Source: Anaeramoeba ignava
Lineage: Eukaryota > Metamonada > Anaeramoebidae
Reading direction: 5' to 3'
NCBI GenBank assembly: GCA_028826165.1
Contig: JAPDFW010000003.1
Location: 39,550-103,549 of the forward strand
DNA: 64,000 nucleotides
A program made the position numbers and the translations under genes. Shown one piece after another: positions 13,724 to 26,606 of the stretch. The notes beneath the pieces were generated by a model, which worked only from the letters and a program-made list of their open reading frames with translations, made no database searches and was not told the origin of the DNA. How positions within the stretch are numbered: position 1 is the stretch's first letter; every line of letters begins with the position of its first letter.

Positions 13724-15220
13724 GCGAATTTATCAATTTACAACAAAATTTATCAAAGAATTTATAAAAGAATTTATCAAAGAATTTATAACAAAATTTA
13801 TAAAAGAATTTATAACAGAATTTATAAAAGAATTTATAACAAAATTTATCAAAGAATTTATAAAAGAATTTATAAAAGAATTTATAAAAGAATTTATCAA
13901 AGAATTTATAAAAGAATTTATAAAAAAATTTATAACAAAATTTATAACAAAATTTATAACAAAATTTATAACAAAATTTATAAAAGAATTTATCAAAGAA
14001 TTTATAACAAAATTTATAAAAGAATTTATAACAAAATTTATAACAAAATTTATAAAAGAATTTATAAAAAAATTTATAACAAAATTTATAAAAATTTATA
14101 ACAAAATTTATAAAAGAATTTATAACAAAATTTATAAAAAAATTTATAAAAGAATTTATAAAAAAATTTATAAAAGAATTTATAAAAGAATTTATAAAAG
14201 AATTTATAAAAAAATTTATAAAAGAATTTATAAAAGAATTTATAAAAGAATTTATAAAAGAATTTATAACAAAATTTATAAAAGAATTTATAACAAAATT
14301 TATAACAAAATTTATAAAAGAATTTATAACAAAATTTATAAAAAAATTTATAACAAAATTTATAACAAAATTTATAACAAAATTTATAACAAAATTTATA
14401 ACAAAATTTATAACAAATTTATAACAAAATTTATAACAAAATTTATAACAAAATTTATAACAAAATTTATAACAAAATTTATAACAAAATTTATAAAAGA
14501 ATTTATAACAAAATTTATAAAAAATTTATAACAAAATTTATAACAAAATTTATAAAAAAATTTATAAAAGAATTTATAACAAAATTTATAAAAAAATTTA
14601 TAAAAAAATTTATAAAAAAATTTATAAAAAAAATTTATAAAAAAATTTATAAAAAAAAATTTATAAAAAAAATTTATAAAAAAATTTATAACAAAATTTA
14701 TAACAAAATTTATAACAAAATTTATAACAAAATTTATAACAAAATTTATAACAAAATTTATAACAAAATTTATAAAAGAATTTATAACAAAATTTATAAC
14801 AAAATTTATAAAAAATTTATAACAAAATTTATAAAAGAATTTATAACAAAATTTATAAAAAAATTTATAAAAAAATTTATAAAAAAATTTATAAAAAAAT
14901 TTATAAAAAAATTTATAAAAAAATTTATAAAAAAATTTATAAAAAAATTTATAACAAAATTTATAAAAAAATTTATAAAAAAATTTATAAAAAAAATTTA
15001 TAAAAAGAATTTATAAAAAAATTTATAAAAAAATTTACAAAAAAATTTATCAAAAATTTTTATCAAAGAATTTATAAAAAGAATTTATAAAAATTTATAA
15101 AAGAATTTATAAAAGAATTTATAAAAGAAATCTAAAAGAATTTTCTTTTTCTTTTTCTTTTTCTTTTTCTTTTTTTTCTTTTTTCTTTTTCTTTTTCTTT
15201 TTCTTTTTCTTAAATAGATT
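13724..15220. repeat. 12-bp AATTTATAACAA/AATTTATAAAAG array downstream of MTR4
   Basis: Starting within 20 bases of the MTR4 stop codon, about 1.4 kb repeats AATTTATAACAA and AATTTATAAAAG 12-mers, drifting to AATTTATAAAAA. It ends in a TTTTTC pyrimidine tract (about 15135-15210) before the convergent Med11-like gene. A 304-residue open frame crosses it as a (KEFI)-type repeat with no protein-like composition; I treat it as non-coding. Confidence 0.9.
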
Positions 15221-15267
15221 TTTTTTTTGAAATACAAACCAAAATTTTTCTTTATTATTTTTAAATT

Positions 15268-15726
15268 TTATTTTTGTTTCTTTCTTTTTTTATCTTTTGA
15301 TTTCTTTTTCTCTTTTTCTTTTGATTTCTTTTCTTTTGATTTTTCAATTTGAATTTCATTTTCCATTTGATTTTCTAATGATTTTTGTAATTCTTCTTTT
15401 GATTGAATTTTTGAAATTAATTGTGAAATTTTTTGATTAATTAAACTTGTTTTAATTGCAGAAAGAAAGAAAGTTTGATAATTTTGATAACTATTTTTAA
15501 GAATATTTTTATCAGGTTTTAAAATTTGAGGATTTGTATTAGAAATAACACTTGTTAAATCTTCTTGAATTTCATTTATTGTTCTTAAATATTGATAATT
15601 AGATCCTTGAATTTTAGTTTCATTTGGATTTTCTTGAGATAATTCAGTTAAAGATTCAGAAGCGTATTGAAGAGAGTTAATAATTTGAAGTTCAATTTGT
15701 TGTAAAGTTTCTATATTAGTTTGCAT
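15268..15726 (-). CDS. Mediator subunit 11-like protein
   Basis: A single-exon 152-residue frame if the second methionine (MQTNIETLQQIE) is used; an upstream in-frame ATG at 15750 adds only MFFIFFLI, which reads like U-rich 5' UTR. The first 70 residues (IETLQQIELQIINSLQYASESLTELSQ is the core pattern, then NPNE) resemble the Med11 helical hairpin, with a second helix around FLSAIKTSLINQKISQLI. The C-terminal 40 residues are a Lys/Glu/Ser-rich tail not found in short Med11 proteins. Med11 lies in the Mediator head module with Med22 and contacts TFIIH. The match is on pattern and length only; another small helical protein is possible. It diverges from the WD40 gene, with 368 bp between the start codons. 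Confidence 0.5.
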   Translation of the reverse strand: MQTNIETLQQIELQIINSLQYASESLTELSQENPNETKIQGSNYQYLRTINEIQEDLTSVISNTNPQILKPDKNILKNSYQNYQTFFLSAIKTSLINQKISQLISKIQSKEELQKSLENQMENEIQIEKSKEKKSKEKEKKKSKDKKRKKQK

Positions 15727-16094
15727 TATAAGGAAAAAAATGAAAAACAAAAAAAATGAAAAAATGAATTTTAATTTTAATTTTAATTTTAATTTAAATT
15801 TTAATTTTAACTTTAATTTTAAATTTTGAAATGAATTTTAATTTTAATTTTAATTTTAATTTTAATTTTAATTTTAATTTTAATTTTAATTTTTAATTTT
15901 AATTTTAATTAATTTTATAAATGAATTTTAAATTTTTTAATTTTAAAATTTTAATTTTAAATTTTTAATTTTTGAATTTTAATTTTTTTTCATTTTTATT
16001 TTAATTTTTTTTAATTTTTTTTCATTTTTAATTTTTTAATTTTTTTATTTTTAAAAATTTTTCAATTTGAAACAAAAAAAGCAAAAACAATAAA
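15727..16094. promoter_or_regulatory. Divergent spacer between Med11-like and WD40 genes
   Basis: Short AATTTT repeats fill the middle. U-rich TCATTTTT elements occur on both strands: toward Med11 as AAAAAATGAAAAA at about 15735-15765, and toward the WD40 gene at about 15990 and 16022. One antisense copy of the TTCATTTATAAAATT motif lies near 15915. A bidirectional promoter is inferred. Confidence 0.45.
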
Positions 16095-19000
16095 ATGACG
16101 GATCAAAACATATTATTAGGGGAAGAAAACAAATATCAAGGAGAAGAAACAATTGAGATAACAGATAAAGATGGGATCAAAGATCCCGAGAAACCAAAAG
16201 CGTTACCAATCTGTTCTAAGCCATTAAGAGTAGTTGGAGTGCAAGAAAAAAGCCCAGTATCATGGTCACCTGATGGGAATATGTTTGCATTTGTGTCAGG
16301 AAATCACTCAATTTATTTGATTCGAAAAAATGAACGGAAATCTCAACAAGGAACAATTGCTCTTTCTTTTTCCGTTGAAGCTACACTTGAAGACCATGTG
16401 TCCCCTGTTACTTCTCTTTTGTTTCATCCTAATAAGCCTATCCTTGTTTCTGGTGGTCATGAAGGTCTTTTTATTTGGGATCTTAGGAATTCTACTTTGA
16501 AACAGAAAATTAAAACTGGTTCCCATATTTCCGCTCATGATGGCGCTGTTGAATGTTTGATTTGGCTCCAGAATGGTGATTGTTTAATTACTGGTATTTG
16601 TTTTTGTTGTTAAAAAAAAAAAAAGCAAAAAAAAAAAAAAAAAAAAGAAAATTCGATGATTCAACATAATATCTTTATATTTCATTTAGTTTAGAATGAA
16701 AATTTATTTTAAAATTAAAATTCATTCCAAAATTAAATTTCATTTATAAAATTACAATTACAATTCATTTATAAAATTAAAATTAAAATTAAAATTAAAA
16801 TTCATTTCAAAATTATTTATAAATTAAATTAAAATTAAATTCAAAATTAAAATTACAATTAAAATTAAAATTAAAATTCATTTCAAAATTACAATTAAAA
16901 TTAAAATTAAAATTAAAAATTAATTTCAAAATTAAAATTAAAATTAAAATTGATATTAAAATTAAAAATTAAAATTAAAATTAAAATTAAAATTAAAATT
17001 CATTTATAAAATTAAAATTAAAATTATAATTTGAAATTAAAATTCAAAATAAAAATTTAAAATTACAATTAAAATTAAAATTAAAATTAAAATTCATTTT
17101 CAAAATTAAAATTAAAATTAAAATTAAAATTGATATTAAAATTAAAAATTAAAATTAAAATAAATTAAAATTAAAATTAAAAATTAAAATTAAAAATTAA
17201 AATTAAAATTACAATTAAAATTAAAATTAAAATTAAAATTAAAATTACAATTAAAATTAAAATTAATTTCAAAATTAAAATTCAAAAATTACAATTAAAA
17301 TTTAAATTAAAATTAAAATTAAAATTAAAATTAAAATTAAAATTGATATTAAAATTAAAATTAAATTTAAATTAAAATTTAAAATTAAAATTAAAATTAA
17401 ATTTAAAATTAAAATTAAAATTAAAATTAAAATTTAAATTAAATTAAAAATTAAAATTAAAATTAAAATTAAAATTAAAATCAATATTAAAATTAAAATT
17501 CATTTTCAAAATTAAAATCTAGTAAATTAAAATTAAAAATTTAAATTAAAATTTAAATTAAAATTAAAATTAAAATTTAAATTAAAATTAATTAAAATTA
17601 TAATTAAAATTCAAAATAAAATTAATATTAAAATTAAAATTAAAATTAAAATTAAAAATTTCAAAATTAAAATTCATTTATAAAATTGAAAATAAAATAA
17701 TAAAAGGATCATCTGATACAACCTTAAAAGCATGGGATATGAGAGGAGATCAAGCACAATGCATTGATACAATAAACGCACACAAAGCACCAATTCTAGT
17801 ATTTACGTATTGCCCAGCAACTCAAATATTAGCGAGTGCAGGAAGAGATTCAACAATAAAATTATGGGATATAAGCAAATTGAATCACTTTTTCACAGCT
17901 GATGAACATGAAAAGGATGACACTAGCGTAAAAATAGTTCAAAATAACTCAATAGAAGGACATAGAGGTGATATTACTGCGCTTACTTTTACAAGAGATG
18001 GTTCTAGAATTTGGAGCGGTGCAAGAGATAATGATATTATTTTGTGGAGTACAAAATCAGCTAAAAAAGTTGATTCTATTTCAGGTCATAAAGGTGATAT
18101 TAAAAAGCTTTTGTTAATGAAAAATGAAACTGTTCTTATTTCTGCTTCTGCTGATAAGACTATTAAAGTTTGGGAGTTATCTTCAAAAGGTGATAAAGAA
18201 GAAAGTAGGATTTAAAATTTAAAATTAAAATTCATTTCAAAATTTAAATTCATTTCAAAATTAAAATTCATTTTAAAATTAAAATTCATTTTAAAATTAA
18301 AATTCATTTTAAAATTAAAATTCATTTCAAAATTAAAATTCATTTTAAAATTAAAATTCATTTCAAAATTTAAATTCATTTCAAAATTCATTTCAAAATT
18401 TAAATTAAAATTAAAATTAAAATTCATTTCAAAATTAAAATTCATTTCAAAATTTAAATTAAAATTAAAATCCATTTATAAAATTCATTTCAAAATTAAA
18501 ATTCATTTCAAAATTTAAATTCATTTCAAAATTAAAATTCATTTCAAAATTTAAATTCATTTCAAAATTAAAATCCATTTATAAAATTAAAATTGATTTC
18601 AAAATTAAAATCCATTTTAAAATTAAAATTAAAATTAAAATTAAATTTAAATTTAAAATTAAAATTCATTTATAAAATTTAAATTCATTTCAAAATTAAA
18701 ATTCATTTCAAAATTTAAATTCATTTCAAAATTAAAATTGATTTCAAAATTAAAATTGATTTCAAAATTTAAATTCATTTCAAAATTTAAATTCATTTTA
18801 AAATTAAAATCAAAATTAAAATTCAAATTCATTTATAAAATTAAAATTAAAATTCAAAATTAAAATTAAAATTAAAATTTAAATTCATTTCAAAATTAAA
18901 ATTAAAATTCATTTCAAAATTAAAATTCATTTCAAAATTTAAATTAAAAAATTTAAAAAATTAAAAATTTATAAAATTAAAATTCATTTTTTAAAATTAA

Positions 19001-20763
19001 AATTCATTTCAAAATTAAAATTAAAATTCAAATCCATTTCAAAATTAAAATTCATTTCAAAATTAAAATTAAAATTAAAATTAAAATTCAAATTAAAATT
19101 AAAATTTATAAATTAAAATTAAAATTCATTTATAAAATTAAAATTCATTTCAAAATTAAAATTCATTTCTAAATTAAAATTCATTTCAAAATTAAAATTA
19201 AAATTAAAATTCATTTCAAAATTAAAATTTATAAATTAAAAAGAAACCGAAAAAACGGAAACAAGAGGAGATGGAGGACTTGAGGACGTACTTCAAACAG
19301 TGGACAACGAAGCACTGCGAAAAATTCTTGAGGACGACATATCACTAACAACATTAATAAAAGATCAATTAGAAGGAGGAGCACACCTATTGAACGAGCT
19401 TGAGGCACACGAAGAAGGGATAGCCTCACTAGAGATGTCACCAACGGCACCACTTGGGATCACATCATCAATGCACAATTCAATCCGTATCTGGAGCTTT
19501 GTGAACCCACTGAAGATCGGATTTGTGCACGAATTCATTGGACAAAGCAAGGCAATCACATCGATCCGCTTGGACGAGCGAGCAGACGATGATGATTTAA
19601 ACGAAAACAATCAAGATCAAAATCGAGAAACAGCACTTCGCACTATTTTCTCAGGATCTCTTGACTACACTGTCCATCAATACGACGTCGAAACCGTTGG
19701 TCGATTGATGCAGATTAATTTCCGCAATTCGGTACAATCTCTGGATGTTTCCCCAGATAAACAATTCCTTGTCATCGGCGGATCTTCTTATGATCTTAAA
19801 GGATACGCACTTCATCCAAGTTACGTCAAAGATAACGACGCAACTTGCGTTCTTCAGGAAGTCGCACGCTTTGTCGGGCACAGCGGGAAGATCAAATACA
19901 TCGCAATCTCGCCAGATGGAAACATGATGACGTCTTCTTCGAATGATTTCAAGTTACTGACTTGGAAACTTAAAAAACCGTATTCGCCAAAACGAATGAC
20001 TCGAGGAGAATTATTAACCCAAAGTGATTTCGATGTTAATTCGTTTGATTTCAAGCCGGGAGTTCAGCATGTTCTTGTGCCCGAGAAAATCAAGCCAACG
20101 GACACAGTCCACGAACATGAAGGACATGTAAATTGCTTTGGATTCAACAGCAATGCAACATTGTTTGCGTCATGCGGAAACGATCATAAAATTGTTGTGT
20201 ACAAACCAAACACACGCAAAGCAGGATTGAGCAAGAAATTTGCGCAATCCAACGCGCACAATGCGGTTATCGAGTGCATGTGTTGGTGCAAGGATTTCCA
20301 ATCAAACAAAGAACTTCTTTGCACTGGATCCTGGGACAAAACCGCCAAAATATGGCGCATTGATGACAATCAAAAGGGGATGAAATGCGTGCGAACAATC
20401 ACTGATCACTGGGGGAAAATTGTCGGTATTGGCGCCTCTGGTGACAACCGTTTCCTTCTTACTTGTTCCGTTGACTTCACTGTTCGTTGCTTTAGTCTTA
20501 CTGAGCCCTTTGACTGCGTCGCTTTGTACTCAATCCCCCAGGAAGCCCCCTTTACTTGTCTTGCCGTTGGAAAAGACTCCTTTGTTACAGGTAGTGAAAA
20601 TGGTATGCTTAGGGTTTGGCCTATGTTCGGTGGTAGATTCGATAATTCTTTTATTCAGAAAATCCCTCTTAATGAACAAATTGAATATGATAGGAAATTG
20701 GCTGCTATTCAATCCGAGAGAAGAAGAAAAGCAAAGAAAGTTGATAGGACTCAAGTTATTTGA
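16095..20763 (+). CDS. WD40-repeat protein, two propeller-like halves
   Basis: Exons 16095-16593, 17707-18204 and 19244-20763 join in frame to give 838 residues; each junction follows the first base of a codon. Donors are GTATTT and GTAGGA; acceptors are AATAAAAG and TAAAAAG. WD-type repeats are visible throughout, for example GSSDTTLKAWDM, SAGRDSTIKLWD, SASADKTIKVWE, GSLDYTVHQYD, SSSNDFKLLTWK and GSWDKTAKIWR, enough for two seven-bladed propellers separated by an acidic linker near exon 3's start. There is no signal peptide or membrane segment. I do not recognise the orthologue: it does not carry the landmarks I know of AIP1/WDR1, although the two-propeller length is similar. A scaffold role is the family norm. 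The two introns are 1113 and 1039 bp of AAAATT-type repeat, far longer than those of MTR4. Confidence 0.85.
16594..17706 (+). repeat. AAAATT hexamer array, WD40 gene intron 1
   Basis: 1113 bp of AAAATT units with interspersed TTCATTTATAAAATT and TTCATTTCAAAATT motifs in sense orientation. No gene inside. Confidence 0.88.
18205..19243 (+). repeat. AAAATTCATTTC array, WD40 gene intron 2
   Basis: 1039 bp whose dominant unit is AAAATTCATTTC (12-14 bases), with TTCATTTATAAAATT variants. It differs from intron 1 of the same gene, where the plain AAAATT hexamer dominates. Confidence 0.88.
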
Positions 20764-22668
20764 TTTGATTTGATTTCGATTTGATTTGATTTCTTTTCTT
20801 TTCTTTTAATTTATCTTCTTCTGGATTTCTTTCTTTTCGTTTTCATTTTTTCTTTTATTTCAAAAAAAAAGATCACAAAACAAAACAAAACAAAACAAAA
20901 CAAAACAAAACAACAATTTTATTTTTATTTTTTTAAACATAAAGTGAACATTTTAATTTTTGGTTTAATTTGATTTAAATTGATTTAAATTGATTTAAAT
21001 TATAAATTGATTTAATTTAATTTAAATTGATTTAAATTGATTTAATTTGATTTAATTTGATTTAAATTGATTTAATTTGATTTAATTTGATTTAATTTGA
21101 TTTAAATTGATTTAATTTGATTTAATTTGATTTAATTGATTTAATTTGATTTAATTTGATTTAATTTGATTTAATTTGGTTTAATTTGATTTAAATTGAT
21201 TTAAATTGATTTAATTTGATTTAATTTGATTTAATTTGATTTAATTTGATTTAATTTGATTTAATTGATTTAAATTTGGATTAAATTGATTTAATTTTTG
21301 ATTTAAATTGATTTAAATTGATTTAAATTTGGATTTAATTTGATTTAAATTGATTTAAATTGATTTAATTTGATTTAATTTGATTTAATTTGATTTAATT
21401 TGATTTAATTGATTTAATTTGATTTAAATTGATTTAAATTATTAATTTGATTTAAATTAATTTAATTTGATTTTAATTTGATTTAAATTGATTTAATTGA
21501 TTTAATTTGGATTTAATTTGATTTTAAATGATTTAATTTGATTTAATTTGATTTAATTTGATTTAAATTGATTTAATTTGATTTAATTTGATTTAATTGA
21601 TTTAATTTGATTTAAATTGATTTAATTTGATTTAATTTGATTTAATTTGATTTAATTTGATTTAATTTGATTTAATTTGGATTTAATTTGATTTAAGTTG
21701 ATTTAAATTGATTTAATTTGATTTAATTTGATTTAATTTGATTTAATTGATTTAAATTGATTTAATTTGATTTAATTTGATTTAATTTGATTTAATTTGA
21801 TTTAATTTGATTTAAATTGATTTAATTTGATTTAATTTGATTTAAATTGATTTAATTTGATTTAATTGATTTAATTGATTTAATTTGATTTAATTTGATT
21901 TAATTTGATGTAATTGATTTAATTTGATTTAAATTGATTTAAATTATTAATTTGATTTAAATTAATTTAATTTGATTTTAATTTGATTTAAATTGATTTA
22001 ATTGATTTAATTTGGATTTAATTTGATTTTAAATGATTTAATTTGATTTAATTTGATTTAAATTGATTTAAATTGATTTAAATTGATTTAAATTTGATTT
22101 AATTTGATTTAATTTGATTTAAATTGATTTAATTTGATTTAAATTGATATAAATTGATTTAAATTGATTTAATTTATTATTAATTGATTTAAATTGATTT
22201 AAATTGATTTAAATTGATTTAAATTGATTTAATTTGATTTAATTTGATTTAAATTGGATTTAATTGATTTAAATTGATTTAATTTGATTTAAATTGATTT
22301 AATTTGATTTAAATTGATTTAATTGATTTAATTGATTTAAATTGATTTAATTGATTTAATTTAATTTGATTTAATTGATTTAATTTAATTTGATTTAATT
22401 GATTTAATTTGATTTAATTGATTTAATTTGATTTAATTTAATTTAATTTGATTTAAAAGAAAATTTTTCCCTTTTTTTTTCCTTTTTTTTAATTATAAAA
22501 CGTCATAAAATTTAAATCAAATTTACATTTAAAAATTAAAATTTGTTTTTCTAAAAAGGAGACATTAGAAATTTAAAAGAAAAACAAAAAAAAATAATTT
22601 TGCTTTTTTTTACTTTATTTTTTTTTGTTTTTATTTTTTTTTCATTTTCTTTCTTTTTTAAAAAAAAA
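20764..22668. repeat. 11-bp TTAATTTGATT array between WD40 and VIT/vWA genes
   Basis: After a C/T-rich tract just past the WD40 stop (about 20790-20850) and a run of CAAAA pentamers (20876-20910), about 1.5 kb repeats TTAATTTGATT with TTAAATTGATT and TTAATTGATT variants. Blocks near 21400-21530 and 21920-22040 are nearly identical, so a larger segment was duplicated. The last 200 bases are homopolymer-rich leader for the next gene, with TCATTTTC at 22642. Confidence 0.88.
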
Positions 22669-25600
22669 ATGGTTCGTTTTGGTTTATATCCAAAAAAAAG
22701 TACATCACCAGTTTCAGTTTTAGGAGTAGCAGCGCATATAAACGTAAATGATTATTTAGCGAATGTTTCATTAACACAATTATATGAGAATAATACTGAT
22801 AAACCAATTGAATGCCAATTTATTTTCCCTCTTGATGAAACTGCTGTTGTTACTGGTTTGGAAATTTATCTTGATGGTGCTCATAAATCTTTAAAAGTTC
22901 AAGATAAAACTAAAGCAGAAAATAAATATAATGATGGTATTTCTCGTGGAAGAACTGCGTATGTTATACAAAAAAATTTTTTTCCCTTTTTTTTCTTTTT
23001 TGTTCTTAATTTAATTTAAAATCCAAAATTAAATTAAAAATATATAAATATAAATATAAATATAAATATAAATATAAATATAAATATAAATATAAATATA
23101 AATATAAATATAAATATAAATATAAATATAAATATAAATATAAATATAAATATAAATATAATTATAAATATAAATATAAATATAAATATAAATATAAAAA
23201 TAAATATAAATATAAATATAAATATAAATATAAATATAAATATAAATATAAATATAAATATAAATATAAATATAAATATAAATATAAATATAAATATAAA
23301 TATAAATATAAATATAAATATAAATATAAATATAAATATAAATATAAATATAAATCTAAATATAAATATAAATATAAATATAAATATAAATATAAATATA
23401 AATATAAATATAAATATAAATCAAAATCAAAATCAAAATCAAAATTAAATTAAAAATATAAATATAAATATAAATATAAATATAAAATAAAAATATAAAT
23501 ATAAATATAAATATAAATAAATATAAAATATAAATATAATATAAATATAAAAATATAAATATAAACTAGAAATAAGAAATATAAATATAAATATAAATAT
23601 AAATATAAATATAAAATAAATATAAATATAAATATAAATATAAATATAAATATAAATATAAATATAAATATAAATATAAATATAAAATATAAATATAAAT
23701 ATAAAAATATAAATATAAAATATAAATAAAATATATAAATAATAAAATAATAATAAATAATAAATATAAATAAAATATAAATATAAATATAAATATAAAT
23801 ATAAATATAAAATATAAATATAAATATAAATATAAATATAAAATAAAAATAAATCAAATATAAATATAAATATAAATATAAATATAAATATAAATATAAA
23901 TATAAATATAAATATATAAATATAAATATAAATATAAATATAAATATAAATATAAATATAAATATAAATATAATTAATATAAATATAAATATAAATATAA
24001 ATATAAATATAAATATAAAATATAAATATAAATATAAATATAAATATAAATATAAATATAAATATAAATATAATTATAAATATAAATATAAATATAAATA
24101 TAAATATAAATATAAAAATAAATATAAATATAAATATAAATATAAATATAAATATAAATATAAATATAAATATAAATATAAATATAAATATAAATATCAA
24201 AAATTAAAAATTAAAAATTAAAAAAGTTTCAGAGCACAGAAACAGGCAAACATCTTCAAAATTGATGTCGGAAACCTTAAACCACACAACAAATGCATCC
24301 TCATTTTCAAATTCATCTCCCTTTTAAACATGGACTCAGACCAATCAATCAAATTCATTCTTCCCTATTTCAACGTAACACAAATTGACGATAAAAAATA
24401 CGAAGAAATCTCAAAAGAATTCCCACAATTTCCATCAGCACCACCAAAAGGCTTCACATATCACGGAGACGTCCAAATGCGCTCGGAAATTGAGTCAATA
24501 TCATCACCCACTCACGAACTACAAACAAAACTAGATGAAAACAAAGGAAAATTCATTTGGAACATTGAAAAAAAAATAACGGAAAAAAAAGCAAAAATTA
24601 CTATCATAATCAAAATCAAGGATCCAACTCAATCCAAAGCACTATTGGAGATCAACAGCACAGGAAAAATTGCTGGGATGATCACATTTTTCCCTGATTT
24701 GTCCAATTTCCAAGCAAAAACAGAAATCATTTTCCTTGTGGATCAAAGCGGATCAATGAGCGGAAGACCAATCCATTTCTGCAAACAAACCCTGCAGTTC
24801 TTCCTCCATTCAATCCCCGAAAACTGTCTGTTCAATATCTGCGGATTTGGCTCAACTTACCACAAACTATTCAAAAAAAGTGTCAACTACTCGGAAAAAA
24901 CACTTACAAAAGCAAAAGATCATGTTGAAAAAATGTCAGCAAATTTAGGGGGGACTGTCCTCAAAACACCAATAAGATCTCTTTTTAGAGAACCCCCAAT
25001 CGAAGGGTATTCAAGACAGATATTTTTGCTAACCGACGGAGAAGTCGACTCACCCGGAAAGGTTATCAAGCGCGTGCGAGCAGAGTCTGGCACAACAAGA
25101 GTGTTCACTTTTGGAATTGGATCCAGCGTATCAAAACGTCTCGTCAAAAGCGTAGCGCGCGAAAGTGGCGGACAATGCGTTATGATCAAGAAATCAGACG
25201 GAATTATCAACAAAGTCATGAAGCAACTCTCACTCGCACTTACACCTTCAGTCACAGATCTTTCCCTCGAATTCAGCAACGGTTTGCCTCAGCCTGAATT
25301 TGTCGCCCCACATCTTTTGCCTCCAGTTTTCTCAAACAGTCGCTACTTGATCTTCTGCTTATTCGACAAGAAAATTGACGAATGGAATTTACCCAAAGTT
25401 GGAACTATTACTTTTGCCGGATTCGGACCATCTGGCAGAATTGAATGGAACGTTCCTTTTGATCTTGAAAAAGCGCTTAATGGAGACGTTATTCATAAAA
25501 TGACAGCTAGTTTCATCACAAAGGATCTCGAAGACAAATCAAGCAAGTTCCACGAGAAACGCAATTTGAAGCCGGATGTGACTGAAGAATTTGTCCGTGA

Positions 25601-26606
25601 TTTAATCATCAAATTCGGGATCGAGAACCAAATTGTGACAAAATTAACTAGTTTTGTTGGAGTTGTTTCCGGAGGCGACACTGATTTGATCGACAACATG
25701 CAAGATGATTCAAGCGAACCTGACCAAGAAATGCAGAACGTAGGCGCAATTAATTTCACAGGAATAAACCGCGCAATGATTTATTCAGACGACGACGAAG
25801 ACACAGATTCCGGAGAAGAACCGACGAGATTTTCAAGAAGACAACGATCATATTCATTCTCCAATTCATCCGACGATATGGATTACGCACAACACATGGC
25901 GAATCGCAACGACGACGATACAGACGATGATCTTGACGACGATTCAGAAGATGATTCAGATGGAGCGGTAAATGTACCTAATATAAGAGGACCATCACTG
26001 GCGGTTCCACAACCGGCACAAATTTCGGTTAGTGATCAAGAAGATTTATCTGAATCAGATGATGATGATGATGATAGTGATGATAGTAGATCATCACCAC
26101 CACCAAGACGGCGCAGACAACGCTCAATTAGTCCTGCTTTTTTACGCGCGCCTCCTTCGCCATCAAATCAAAGACAGCTTTCAATAAGCAGATCAATGAG
26201 TAGATCAATGAGTAGATCAATGAGTAGATCAGTTAGTCAGGAATCAAACTCTGATTTTTATAGATCCTCCGAATCGGAAGACGAAGTTGAATCAACTCAA
26301 AATCAATCCCTTGATAATTCCCTTCTGAAAATCATCTTCTCTCAATCTGCAAAAGGATCTTGGATTCTGGACTCAAATTTGGCTCGTTTACTTTCTCTTG
26401 ATTTGAATAAGTGGAAAAATTCTAAACTTCCTTTGATTGATGAATCTATTTGGGCTACTGTTTCTGTTATTGCTTTTCTTCAGATTAAATTCCCTTCAAA
26501 GAGTAAGGAATGGTCTCTTGTTGTTTCAAAAGCTAGAAGATGGCTTGCTTCTACTTCTTCTGCTAATGTTGATGAACTTGTTGAAAAAGCAAAAGCTCTT
26601 TTTTAA
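22669..26606 (+). CDS. VIT and von Willebrand A domain protein (VWA5A-like), intact paralogue
   Basis: Exons 22669-22958 and 24233-26606 join in frame to give 887 residues. I chose the start MVRFGLYPKK at 22669 rather than the in-frame ATG at 22600, because the intervening stretch is poly-Phe from a T-rich leader. Residues 1-130 are the VIT domain (PIECQFIFPLDETAVVTGLE; FKIDVGNLKPHNKC after the intron). The vWA domain follows with MIDAS motif DQSGSMSG near residue 267 and LLTDGEVDSPG. An acidic Asp/Ser region and Arg-Ser repeats (SRSMSRSMSRS) follow, and the C-terminal domain has ESIWATVSVIAFLQIKFPSKSKEW. It is the intact copy of the broken gene at 376-3378, sharing domain order and intron position. 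In animals such proteins are intracellular and poorly characterised; the metal-binding vWA suggests protein-protein interaction. Confidence 0.92.
22959..24232 (+). repeat. ATAAAT hexamer array filling the VIT/vWA intron
   Basis: The 1274 bp intron starts with donor GTATGT, ends TTTCAG, and is otherwise AAATAT/ATAAAT hexamers with a few TCAAAA interruptions near 23420. A 251-residue (IF/IY) open frame on the other strand is an artefact. Confidence 0.92.

Noticed and set aside
13617..14531. 304-residue open frame overlapping the MTR4 end
   Set aside because: Its body is a KEFI/TKFI tetrapeptide dictated by the 12-bp array; the start lies inside MTR4 in another frame.
16095..20763. AIP1/WDR1 assignment for the WD40 protein
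   Set aside because: The length and two-propeller layout fit, but I could not match any AIP1-specific segment.
23445..24200. 251-residue minus-strand frame of Ile/Phe/Tyr
   Set aside because: Pure translation of ATAAAT hexamers within a verified intron.
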